Positions 29,946-40,708 of a stretch of 64,000 nt of DNA are shown here, one piece after another. The position numbers and the translations under genes were made by a program. The notes beneath the pieces are model-generated. The model was not told the DNA's origin. It did not search any database and saw only the letters and a list, made by a program, of their open reading frames with translations. This stretch comes from Hesseltinella vesiculosa (taxonomy: Eukaryota; Mucoromycota; Mucoromycetes; Mucorales; Cunninghamellaceae): positions 124,001 to 188,000 of the forward strand of contig MCGT01000033.1 of NCBI GenBank assembly GCA_002104935.1. The letters run 5' to 3'. Each line of letters opens with the position of its first letter. Position 1 is the stretch's first letter.

Positions 29946-32420
29946 ATGAATATCCACCATGAAGCTGAAAGGTCACTGCTATTGAAGCAACCTTTGGACG
30001 AGACGGTAGCAACTGATTTGTCTCAACACTTGCGATCCTTGTTTACAGACATGCTGGAAGGCCGGTACGTAGACGTGTTGCGGCAAAGCCCATTGTTTGA
30101 CGATGCCGCCTACGCCTCTGCTTCTCTAGACGACTGGGTTCAACATCGGTTTGATGCTATTGCCGACAAGGACACCAACAACACCCAATACTCGCTCTTC
30201 TTGACTGCTGTTGCCGCATTGAACGTGTTTGTACAGATCAACTGGACTGGTCCTTTGGTGGATCAAACGATTTTTGGCTTACTCAACATCGACGATGAAG
30301 ATCAGCAACGATCTCTTCACCAGCAGTTGTTGTCGGATCTGTCGGTTGATAGCGAGCCTGTGTATCACCTGGTCGAGCAACTGGGTTACCTTGCTATTGC
30401 ACTGTCGGTGCTGAAGCGTCTGGGATCGTCGCTGCTCACCGTCGACTTCTGGGCCCGCCGAGCCACGTTTATTCAACAGCAACTTTTGGACGAATGCACC
30501 GGCACGCTTCAGGACAGGCTGGAGGAGCTGACAAAGACAAGCGCCCAGCGCATGCAACTGGACCAAGACCGTTCGTTGCGTGTCCGCCACGAACTCGAAA
30601 CCGCTTTGATCTACAGCTACTTTGGCCAGGACAAGGATGCCTTTGACAAGATGAAGCAAGCCCAACAGTCTTCCGGCTTCCAATGGTCCTTGACTGGCGC
30701 CCTTGGCAAGCGTACCAAATTCCAAACGTTCGATGTCACTCAACTAGTCATTCTTGCCGAGAGTGAGCAAAGCACCGACAATAAAGAAATGGCCGGTTCT
30801 GCCGCTGGCAACGATACCTCAGAAGAAGCTCCTCGCCCTGAAACGCTCGATCTCAACGACGACACGCTCTTGGAGAAGATTGCCTTTACGAGCGAAAAGG
30901 ATGCCGACAAACGCCAGGGCAATCTACAGGTGATCGATCAATGTCTGCTGCTCGCCTTTTGCATGAACGTCAAAAACACCAACCCCGACCACGGCCTCAC
31001 TATTGAAGAAATGGTGCCTTATGTGACCCGTGTGCTTGAAAACGCCAACAACTGGATGGTGCATACCATGGGTCTGCTGCTTCGCTCACGCCTAGAAGCC
31101 CACAAGTCCCGCACGGTCGAACGCTCTGCCCTGCAGCTTCAGGCCCTGGTGGACCAGATCAAGCTGGATGAGCACAAGGAAGATGGCGTCGCCGGCGCGT
31201 CGGATCGCCTTTCCCACTTTTACGACCTGCTGTTGCCCAGCAAATGGGAAATGGAACGCGAGCTGGCCCGCCGCTTTGTATCCTTGGGTGTGCTGCGCTC
31301 GGCTTTGGAAATCTTTGAACGGCTGGAGATGTGGGAAGACGTGGTGTCGTGCTACCAGCTTCTGGAACAAGCTGCCAAGGCCAAGCAAGTGGTGCAAAAC
31401 CTGCTCAACGATGACCCCAACTCGCCAAAGCTGTGGTGCATCATGGGTGATCTGGATGGCGACCCAGTGCTCTGGCAGAAATCATGGGATCTCAGCGGTC
31501 AGCGTTATGCTCGCGCCATGAGATCTCTGGGTGCCTACTACTTCAAGAAAGACGACCACAATAAGTGCATTGAGTGCTACGACAAGGCTCTGTCGATCAA
31601 CCCATTGTTTGAAGGATCCTGGTATGTCATGGGCTGCGCCGCCATGCTGGTTGAACGCTGGGATGTGGGAGTGCGCGCCTTCCAACGGGTGGTCAACTTG
31701 GACAACGAGCAAGCCGAGGCATGGAACAATCTGGCCAGCATCTATTCCCGCACCGACCGGAAGATGGAGGCCTTCCTGGCTCTCAAGCAAGCCTCCAAGC
31801 TCAAGTTTGACAACTGGAAAATCTGGAACAACCTGCTGTTGATTGCCGTCGATGTAGGTCAATTTGCCGATGCCATGTGGGCCATGCAGCGGGTGGTGGA
31901 TTTGCGATGGGACAAGGTGCGTGACCAAGCTGTGGACCTCCAAGTGCTGCAGATGATTGTCGAATCCGTGATCCAGAACTGGCCCGACGTGCACAACCAG
32001 GATGGCCGCCGTCTGTCACGCCAAGTCCAGCGCCTACTCGAAGACGTGATTCTGAGCCGCATCACCAACTCGCCCAACATCTGGCGTATCACCAGCAAGT
32101 TTTACATCTGGCAACAGCGTACCGTCGACGCCCTCGACGCCTACCAGAAAGCCTACCGCGCCGCACTCCATGCCAATGCTGATCTGGAAACCGATCTCGA
32201 CAGCTTCAATAACGTAGCCGACTGGGCTCTGGAAACCGTCGACATGTACGAAAGTCTCGGTCCAAAGGAGCGTCCCGACGGTACCCCCGTTTGTTCCGAC
32301 TGGAAGTATCAATCCAAGCAACTGCTCAAGTCCTTGATGGGCAAGGTACGCGATGTGTTTGACGACTCTCCCAGCTATGAACGCCTGCATGAACGCCTCG
32401 AAGATCTCAAAGCCAACTAA
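29946..32420 (+). CDS. TPR protein, TTC27/Emw1 homologue
   Basis: A single large exon of 824 residues. The ATG at 29946 (MNIHHEAERSLLLK) is preferred to the upstream frame, which is read from poly-T. The first 500 residues are helical without a clear motif. The C-terminal third has consecutive tetratricopeptide repeats (SLGAYYFKKDDHNKCIECY, SWYVMGCAAMLVERWDVGV, AWNNLASIYSRTDRKMEAF). The order and length fit TTC27/Emw1, an essential protein in yeast needed for cell wall integrity and implicated in handling client proteins. The absence of introns is unusual beside its intron-rich neighbours, but the coding frame is undisturbed. Confidence 0.85.
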   Translation: MNIHHEAERSLLLKQPLDETVATDLSQHLRSLFTDMLEGRYVDVLRQSPLFDDAAYASASLDDWVQHRFDAIADKDTNNTQYSLFLTAVAALNVFVQINWTGPLVDQTIFGLLNIDDEDQQRSLHQQLLSDLSVDSEPVYHLVEQLGYLAIALSVLKRLGSSLLTVDFWARRATFIQQQLLDECTGTLQDRLEELTKTSAQRMQLDQDRSLRVRHELETALIYSYFGQDKDAFDKMKQAQQSSGFQWSLTGALGKRTKFQTFDVTQLVILAESEQSTDNKEMAGSAAGNDTSEEAPRPETLDLNDDTLLEKIAFTSEKDADKRQGNLQVIDQCLLLAFCMNVKNTNPDHGLTIEEMVPYVTRVLENANNWMVHTMGLLLRSRLEAHKSRTVERSALQLQALVDQIKLDEHKEDGVAGASDRLSHFYDLLLPSKWEMERELARRFVSLGVLRSALEIFERLEMWEDVVSCYQLLEQAAKAKQVVQNLLNDDPNSPKLWCIMGDLDGDPVLWQKSWDLSGQRYARAMRSLGAYYFKKDDHNKCIECYDKALSINPLFEGSWYVMGCAAMLVERWDVGVRAFQRVVNLDNEQAEAWNNLASIYSRTDRKMEAFLALKQASKLKFDNWKIWNNLLLIAVDVGQFADAMWAMQRVVDLRWDKVRDQAVDLQVLQMIVESVIQNWPDVHNQDGRRLSRQVQRLLEDVILSRITNSPNIWRITSKFYIWQQRTVDALDAYQKAYRAALHANADLETDLDSFNNVADWALETVDMYESLGPKERPDGTPVCSDWKYQSKQLLKSLMGKVRDVFDDSPSYERLHERLEDLKAN

Positions 32421-32800
32421 AAGAAGCCCTTCATGCCGACCGTTTATTTATTCTTCCCCTTCCTTGGTTGTATTCATTTGCATTTGATTCCCTTTTTCTT
32501 TTCTTTCTCCCTTCACCTTTTGCTCTTGCATTCGAATTAGTTTATCTCTCCTGAATGAAAACTCATAAAGAAAGCTGATTTTTCTCTTCCTTTTCCACCG
32601 GGTGTTGTGCTGTGAAACCCCCCCTCCCTGAGATCAGCTTTCACCAGAAGCCCTCCTGAAAACTGGAATGCTGCAGTGGCTGGCGTCGGAGTCCATAACG
32701 TAAGAAAAGTGCAACGAAGCGCGAAAATTTGGAATTGGCTTTTTTTCACAAAGCTTGCCTTTTTTTTTATACCAACTCTTCTTTTTTATTTATTTTACAA

Positions 32801-34510
32801 ATGCTACGTGAAGACGATTCCTCTTCTGATGATGACCAGTACTTGGATGAAACGCAATGTCTCCACGTAGGCACGCCATTGATCCACTCATCCAATTTAA
32901 GTCTTCGTTTGAATAGGTGAGGTCATCTTTCTTTTTGCTTGTCATTTAATCGAACCTCAGCATGACTCACTTCTTCATTCTCTCTTATGTTATCATTTGA
33001 CTGGGTTTACAAGTAACATCTTCTTAAAGATGGAGAACATCCAGCCGTCTGGCTCAGTGAAAATTCGGTAGGTTAACACAAGGGAATGGAGGACACCGAG
33101 TCTATCAAGGGTCACTCATTGCAGGGTCTTCCTAGAGGGATTGGCAATTTTTGCTACCGCAAAATCAAACAGCGTGGTCACGATATCAACTTTGTAACAG
33201 GATCTGGCATCAACACAGCTCTGGCTGTGGCCTATTGTGCTAGGCAGCTGCGCGTGCAAGCCATGATTGTAGTGCCAGCAAACACAAACGAACGCTTGTG
33301 CGAAGCCATTCGACAGGATGGGGCGCAGCTTATCAAGTACGGCGAAGACTGGTCTGACGCAGAAAATCACGCAAGGAAGCTCGTCAAGCGTAATGGGTAA
33401 GCCATCCCTTTTGTCATCATGCTATCCTCCCTCTCCAGGCTGCTGTTTTGTTTTTATTTTTGCATCTGCATGCTGGAAGCCACCTGAGCTCACGTTCCTT
33501 TTTTTTTTTTTAATTTAGGATCTACGTCCCCTCAGCCGATCATGAACATATTTGGCAAGGCTATTCTTCCATCATCTTTGAACTTAAAACACAGCTCTTG
33601 GGGCATCCTCCGGCTGCGATTGTCTGCCCTGTGGGCGGAGGCGGTCTGTTGAACGGCATCATCATGGGTCTGCAGGAAGTTGGCTGGAAGCAAGTCCCGG
33701 TGATTGCAGTGGAAACCCATGGCAGCAACGCTTTCCAATCATCCGTCGTCTCGGGCAAATTGGTACAGCTACCGAAGACATCCACGCTGGCATCCAGCCT
33801 CAACGCCTCGTCCATTTGCGCCAAGACCTTGGAGCTCAGTCTAATACATCCGGTAGTCCCGTTTGCTGTCAGCGATGCTATGGCAGCCAACGCTTCTTTG
33901 CTATTTACTGGTAAGCAGCGGGTGAAATTGAGAAAAGCAAAAGCGACTAATGTTCATTTCCTCGTTTTTGCAATCAGACGACAACCGCATGCTGGTGGAG
34001 GCTGCTTCAGGCGCAGCGCTTTCTATATGCTACACAGAAATCATCCGTTACATTTTACCATCCCTCTCGATGAGCAGCGACGTTGTGGTCTTGGTCACGG
34101 GTGGTTCAGACATCAGCCTAGAAGACATGGAAGGTTACCGCCGAGCCTACGACACACCGCCCGTGGTGGTGAAGAGTGGGTCTGACAGTTTCCTCAAGCT
34201 GGACGACACTCTGGTGACTCTTGACAAGGTCGATCTAGACGAACCGACAGGCATCTCCCCCAAAGTGCTACAGGAGTTCTATGACAAGAAGGACGGAGAA
34301 CTCAAGGTGACAGTCAGCCAAGACGCTACCACCAACGACAAAGATACAGCCGACGACCAACCCTCACAAACATCCCCACCAACAGAGTCTCCGTCCGAAG
34401 TAGAGGATTCAAGGAAACCAGACCAAGCCGACACAAACGAAGCACTGATGTCTTCACAGTCCTCGCAGCCTATTTTAACGCAACGTGAACTCGATGCTGC
34501 TGCCCCTTGA
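32801..34510 (+). CDS. PLP-dependent serine/threonine dehydratase-like enzyme
   Basis: Five exons (32801-32916, 33014-33067, 33136-33396, 33519-33910, 33978-34510) give 451 residues. After an acidic start (MLREDDSSSDDD), TPLIHSSNLS and QPSGSVKIRGIG give the substrate loop and the lysine that forms the Schiff base with PLP. VGGGGLLNG holds the PLP phosphate. The family (fold type II: SDS/Cha1) deaminates Ser or Thr to pyruvate or 2-oxobutyrate in the cytosol. Oddities: the normal SSGGNAGLA loop is TGSGINTALAVA, with the Gly-Asn-Ala core changed, and a disordered, acidic tail of about 110 residues follows the domain. Activity on the usual substrates is therefore not assured. Confidence 0.82.
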
Positions 34511-35573
34511 TTTTCTCTTTTTTTTTTTAATTGCTCAATAAATTCCTGCATATTTGACCTCTTTTGTGGTCGAGCGTACATCCAACTGGAGTTCATAAAA
34601 GGACAGTGACTTTTCAGGCCATCCATTGCACAAGTGCTTATTCGTAAGATTCTGCTTTTTTTTTGTACTACGATTTGAGAGCCCTGAGGTCTTCGCTTAT
34701 GTCCTATCTCATCGTACCGTAACCTGTGTTGCATTGGAGATCGGACTTGTGACTATTTAGGTCAAATCTATTCAGGTCAAATCGCCTGGGGGTCCTCCAG
34801 GGGAAAATGACCATCTTGAAAAAAAAAAACCTCTGTTGCATGGCACTTTTGTGATAAATGGATAAATACTTTTGCACACTGAAAAACAAAGTCGATGGGC
34901 GAAGACTGCCCAGCCAACTTCGATTCAGTGACATCTTTGGTAACCCAGCTAAAAAAAGATTTTCTTTTGACGTTGACGTAGGAAGTGCAAGAGGCCGGCT
35001 AAAAGAAGAAAAAAGAATGCAAACCAAGATGGAAATTCCACCACAACAATCGAATGCTCAACCAGCCTTCCGGTTGGGTACCACCAAATGAACGCACCAG
35101 GATCAATGAAAGGAGCGTGAGGGGCTCATTTACTTTTTTTTTTGGCCGCCAAACAAAGAGACCCATGAAAAGCCGCCACAAAAATACACGATGGGCGAAG
35201 CTTTCGTTCATGCAACTTTTTTCATTTTCATTGGCGGGGAAGATAGAACAAAAAATACATGCAAAATGTGCATTGTTCGGGCTTGGACATTCCGTTGCAG
35301 TGACATAGAAACGGAAGTTTCTTGATGGAAAAACGAAGCCAACACTCAGGGTCACGCCAATGAGCACAGCGACATTATTATTTTTAAAAATTCACGCAGC
35401 TTTTTTGGTAGCCTTTACGGATGGTAAAAAATCATGCATGACAAATGAAACGGCTGTCACCAAGGGGTTGAATGAAATGAAACCCCCGATCTCCGATAAA
35501 TGTTTTTCCGGGACCGTCGCACAAACCTACACCGAGATAACTAGCTGGGAATGACCAAAAAAAAAAAAGAGGT
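34511..35573. other. Intergenic with one dispersed repeat copy
   Basis: Two convergent 3' flanks surround a copy of the dispersed repeat (34810-34965). Short frames here have no domains. Confidence 0.6.
34810..34965 (+). repeat. Dispersed intergenic repeat copy
   Basis: Contains GTTGCATGGCACTTTTG, ACTGAAAAACAAAGTCGATG, GCGAAGACTGCCCAGCCAAC and ACCCAGCTAAAAAAAG in the family order. Confidence 0.55.
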
Positions 35574-36707
35574 TTATTTGATGCACACAGCGTTGGGAGA
35601 AGTGCCGACGCCACGGTACTTGTTGTTGGGAGCTGAGGTAAGGAGGAATTCATAAACCTTGTCTTCGTCACAGTCTTCGGCCAGCTTTTCCAAAAAGAGC
35701 AACTCGCCCAAGGGCATACCGAAACCGCCAATCAAGTTGGAGTCTGCTCAGAAAAAAAGAAAGATAGTTACAGTGACGTTGTACAAAAAGAAGAGATGGC
35801 TTACGGCACGAATGTGCCCAATCTTGGGGGGGGAAGACTTCCCAGGCAACCTGGTCGCCACCAACAGCTGCAAAATGGTGGTCCCAAATCCATTTGTAGG
35901 TTTCTGGGCAGGCTTTGAGGCCAGCTGACGTAGGAGCATCGAGGTTATGGCCAACAGCAGCCTTGAATTCGTCATCTGTTAACGTATTATATTTGGCGAT
36001 CCAGCCGATGCGTACAAGTAGTATGTCACTAAGTAAATAAGGATCGTTGAGTATTAGGCGTATACAGTGCTTTCATTCTACTTACCCAGATTTGAAGGTG
36101 ACGTTTTGAGCCTTGGCTACCTCATCCAATTCATTGACAGTGATTGCGCACTCGCTGGAGTAAGGGTCAAAGTCTGGTCGATTGGTCTTGGCCCAACGGG
36201 CGTAATCGAGAAGGACGGCGCGGGTGGCAATACCGTGACGGGCCATATGATGGATACCAAGACGGCCGTTGCCATCTGGACCAAGCTCGTCAACAGTGAC
36301 ACCATTGTAGAATTTCCCGCTGGCAATATGGGCGACATGAGAGAGACCATCCCATTGTGAGGATGACTGGGGGTTGTAGTTGTCATAGATATCGTCAAAG
36401 ATGACATTGTTGATACAGGGCAAACGGTGCTCAATGGCAGGACGGCCAAACATTGGCAGACGGGGGCTTTCCAAAGCCCAATTCAAAGGGAAGATCTTTC
36501 CATGTTTCACCAATTTGGTTGCCTGCGAAAAAAGGAGTTGTCAAAAACGAAAATGGGTCCCACGGTCGAGTCTCCTACGTCAACGGTGTTTTGTTTTGTG
36601 ATTTTGTTCAAGGTACCGAGATTGTCATCATCACCCCAAAGACCCCATGCTGTATGGGGAGGATATTTTGGGTCAATAGGCAGTTGGTCATATGAAGGCA
36701 AAGACAT
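35574..36707 (-). CDS. Metal-dependent cyclase/kynurenine formamidase-like hydrolase
   Basis: Four exons (36707-36579, 36522-36086, 36028-35805, 35743-35574) give 319 residues. The N-terminal TAWGLWGDDDNLGTLNKIT, the metal-site region QWDGLSHVAH, and DILLVRIGWIAKYN match the cyclase superfamily (kynurenine formamidase-like, Pfam cyclase). GVTVDELG and HHMARHGIATRAVLLDY are the usual middle part. Fungal members of this type hydrolyse or cyclise small metabolites; the substrate is unknown. The coding frame crosses an 8-C run at 35826-35833 that restores the frame only with exactly 8 bases. Confidence 0.82.
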
Positions 36708-37725
36708 GGTGGAGTTGTGTTTTGAAACAAAAAGCGAGAAAATAAAAAAAAAAGGCAGGGTCCAACGATGCATTTTTAAGTATTTTCTATTCACCTCCGA
36801 CAGCAAGCGGGTGAGCGGATGGCAATGGCGGGCAGCAAACGGCCAGTTTGCTTTGTAAGTGGGAAACTTTTCATTTCCTTCTCCCGAAGTGAGATAGGAG
36901 TTGACCGATCAGAAATTATTTATTGAAAATGGTGTTTCATGCAAAAATGGTATCGTCTAAATGATGTTGGGCAGCTATTTTTTTATAGGCTCAGTCGAGC
37001 ACAGTCAAGAAGATTATACCGAAGCAAATGACGGAGAAAAGTTGAAAAGGAAAGTGGACGTTTTCGATATTGATATCGATGCTGTCGAGTTTTTGTTCGA
37101 CTTTTTCGTTTCAGAGTGATTCGTTGATTGATTGGCAGGAGCGATGGATCCAAATGCTCGGTGAACCGGGATGAGCCATTCATTGCTTCTTTTGGGTAAA
37201 TATTGCAGGTTTGGGAAAGGTACGGGGAAGAGATAAAAGAGACATGAAAAAAAAAAAAAAGGTTTTGGTTTTATAGGTTTTTGCAACGGCACCCACAAAA
37301 ATAAACCGAGGCTTGGTCTTGCGCTTGGCTGAACTGAACAGGAAGTCTTGGTCATCTTGCACTCAAGCCAAGAAGCATTGAGTCAGCATCTGATTGGTCA
37401 CACCTAAAAATACGTTCAAGTGGGGGTCAGATGATTCCACACAAGGTTTTTTTTACAGTATGAAATGAAATTGGACACGTGCTACATGACACTCAAAAAG
37501 GCGGAGAAAATTTAGTGCTCCATCCCCCTTTTTTCATCAACACCCTTCTTGACACTTTCTCTCTCTTTCTTTCCTTCTTTCTTTTTTTATGCACCCGTTT
37601 TTTCCTCTTTTTGGTATATTGCTTTTCTCTCATTTCTCTTTTAGATCAAACTAAAGTGGTGCACTCTTAGAAAAAGGTAATCCACTCCTGTCTGAAGCCC
37701 ATTATTCATCTAGATCAGCTAGGTC
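36708..37725. other. Divergent promoter region, no gene seen
   Basis: The spacer between the cyclase and the coiled-coil gene contains long A and T runs and a strongly T-rich tract at 37540-37640. Frames up to 113 codons are low-complexity, overlap each other and show no domain. Confidence 0.55.
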
Positions 37726-40157
37726 ATGTCTCACTACGTTGATCAGCAAGAACCTGCTGATCTTGATGTCTATTTGCCATCGACTGAAGAATCATTACAA
37801 CAATGGCTCTCAAGAAATGTTCCAAGTGAATTGCCACAAGAAGCCTGTCCTTGCTGTTCTCATTCGCAATGTCCCAACTATGCCCCCTTTTACGACTCTA
37901 TGCATAAACTCGAAGACAATACCCGACTGGCTGCAGGTATTTTACAATACCATTCAATGACATCATCTTTCTCATGTTCTATTTTTTTTTTATTTTTCTA
38001 GAAATTGGTCAAGACTTGCTCCTCAAACACGAAGCTTTGATACGCGATTCCAACAAGTCAAAAGCCATCATTGAGCATCAGGTAAAAAAAAAAAAAAAAA
38101 CGAAGACCGCTTCTTTTTTTTTTCGCCTCCCCTTCTCTCCCTTCCCCCTTCTGCCTCTTCCCCCTTGCGTATGGCGCATCTCATATTTTCTTGGTTAGAT
38201 CCAGGATTTCAAGATCAGAGTATCAACTTTGGAGCAATTCTTGGAAGAAGTAGAAGCATCCAAGCTGGAAATGCAAGAAGAAAAGGACAGGATTACTTGG
38301 CAATGGCAAAAATCACAAAAGGTAATGAGCAATGGACGTCATGATAAAAAAGGAGAGAGCGTTCAGTTACAAACTAGACCATCGTCGTATTAACAAGTAC
38401 CTATTTCTTTTTACTATTATTATTATTATAATTATTATATCATCGTGAGAGTAGTCATTGCAAGAAACCGCCATGGAGCTAGAACGAGTAAATGAACGCT
38501 GCATTGAACTGGGCAACGAACTGAAACACCAAGCCAAGCAAGTCGAACGGTTCCGTATTTTCAAGGTGATGGCGCGAGAAGCCGATGCCCGCGAGGATGG
38601 GCTGAGACTGCAATTAGATGACACCACACAAGAACTGGCCTTGGCACGGAAGAACGCCCTGCTGTTGGAGTGCAAGTATAAAAAACTCAAAACAAATTAC
38701 GGCAAGTTGAAACTGGATCTATCTCTGTTTAATGTCAGCTGACCGATATTTCTTTCTTTCCTTTAGACATGCTGTACTCGTCTGTAGAAAGGAAATGCAA
38801 AGAGACCGAAGCGGAAGATCCAAAGTCTATTCCTTGGTTACTCAAACTGCGACCCAGCACCTCGACCAAGGACACCCCATCTACCCGCATCATGCACACT
38901 CCCTTGAGCACATCAGCACCTCTCTCCACATTGATGACCAACAAAAAGGAACCAATGGCCAGCGTCTCCTCCTCCTCCTCCACCGCTGTCCCTTCTACCT
39001 GTAGCAATTCCACCACCACCAACACACCCAAAAAGGATGAAGTCGTCCACCTTCATTACCACTATGTCCTACAAGATCAAAAGATACCAATCGATGCCAT
39101 GTCGTCTTCTGTAAGTCCTAGATCGTATTTGTACATATGAGCTGTTGGCATGAAAAAAGGAGAGGTCTAAAAAAAGGATGGGTGCTTGATGATGGCACCA
39201 GAGCGTCAAAATGCATGATGGGAAAGGGAGAGAAAAAAAACAACACGCCTGACACCTACTGCAGACTCACTTTCTCTTTTGTTTTAGATTTCAGCCAACT
39301 CCATTCCATTTTCGTCCACAGCGTCCTTGTCATCGGGGTCGTTTTGCGGTACCTGCCAAATGGATGACATTCCTTGTCAGCATCATTCACAGCACCATTA
39401 CACCATACCATCACTGCCTCCTCCTGTGGCCGCAGCGCGCCCACCTTCTCGCCGCCATCACCCGTATTCTTCTACTTACACACGCGCCTGCCAGCTGCTG
39501 GACCGCCTGCAAGGCACCGATGTACGCACTCTCAACCGACGTCTTCGCCAGACCTTTGATATGATCCAAGTAGCCAGCATGAGCAACACTCTTCTGGAAT
39601 CCATCCTGGTCGACATTGGTCAGTTGGGCGATGCAGACGACCATGTGGAGCTTGACCATAATGATGTGATGGTGCAGCTCACCCAACGCATGCTCAAGGA
39701 AATCGGAGACCTACGCATGATCATGAATGCCTTGCAAACCGACTATGTCAAAAAGGTCATGGAGCTGGAAGCTTGGGTGGAACAAGATGTCCGTCGGAAA
39801 CAGCTGCAGCAGCAGTCACCGCCTCCATCCGCCACCGCCTCGCCTTCTACCGCCTCCGCAACGTCACCACCCCCTTCTTTTGCTGCCCTCTCCTTTCTAC
39901 TATTATCCCCTCCTCCGACCCGACCAAAACCTCTGCCCAACCCATCCCATTCCTCCTCTACCTTGGCCACGCCTACCATTGTCAAGCCATCGCCTTCCCT
40001 GTCCATCCCAACCATCAAGGCGTCGGCCCGTCGATCTATCCGTGGTGTCTCCCCTTCCGCCAGCCTTGACCATTTACTTGATCACCGGAAATCTGCCTTG
40101 GGCTATGCTAACTGGTTGACCAAAAATAAAGAAGCTCATCCGTTTGTGATGGCCTGA
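37726..40157 (+). CDS. Coiled-coil protein of unknown function
   Basis: Six exons (37726-37936, 38002-38081, 38199-38321, 38455-38701, 38767-39110, 39288-40157) give 624 residues. The fourth intron (38702-38766) has a GC donor (GCAAGT); only this boundary keeps the frame (KTNY-D-MLYSS). Near the N terminus is a Cys cluster (CPCCSHSQC). Residues of about 70-220 form a long heptad-like coiled coil (LEQFLEEVEASKLEM, ELERVNERCIELGNELK). The rest is Ser/Thr/Pro-rich with a second helical block (LTQRMLKEIGDLRMIMNAL). There is no membrane segment. I do not recognise the family; a scaffold role is plausible but inferred. Confidence 0.68.
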
Positions 40158-40325
40158 TTTTTTTTTTTTAATTTTCCATCATGACCGCAAATGGCTCTTC
40201 TGTTTTAACAACCCGTAATGAAGATGACATGACAGGGCAAGAGACAATGCAAATGAGCGCTCACCAATCAAAACGAGGCAAAATGGTCGGCACGCGGCCA
40301 TTCTGTGCTCCCCTTTTTTCCTTTT

Positions 40326-40339
40326 GTTGCCATGGCGAC
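40326..40339. promoter_or_regulatory. X-box-like palindrome upstream of the LIM-binding gene
   Basis: GTTGCCATGGCGAC, 370 bp upstream of the ATG at 40709, resembles the RFX X-box and the site at 24025. Confidence 0.4.
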
Positions 40340-40708
40340 TGGAGGCCCTCTCAACTTGCCCCTTTTAAAAAAATGGTTCGCCTTTTTTTGGGCATGAGCC
40401 AAACCTTTTTCTTTTTCATTTCTCTCCTCACCCCCTCTTTTTCCTTTTTTTTTTCTCACTCTCTTTTACTTGATACCTTTTTATATTACCCTTTTTTTTT
40501 TTTATAATATATTCCACTTTTTTTTTTTTTTTTTTGCAAGCAAGGCGTCTCTTCTACCGCATTCGTCGCTATACCTCATCATTACTTTCTCATTGTCTTT
40601 TTTTGAACGTCGACGCCGTCGTCCTAAAAAAGGGCCCTGTTCGTTTCTATTGTAAACCTTACTCCTCTTTTTATTATTCTTTGCATCAATCCAACTGGTT
40701 AGGATATC

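Noticed and set aside
31482..31994. 170-codon antisense frame in the TTC27 gene
   Set aside because: A shadow frame over tetratricopeptide coding sequence; no start context or domain.
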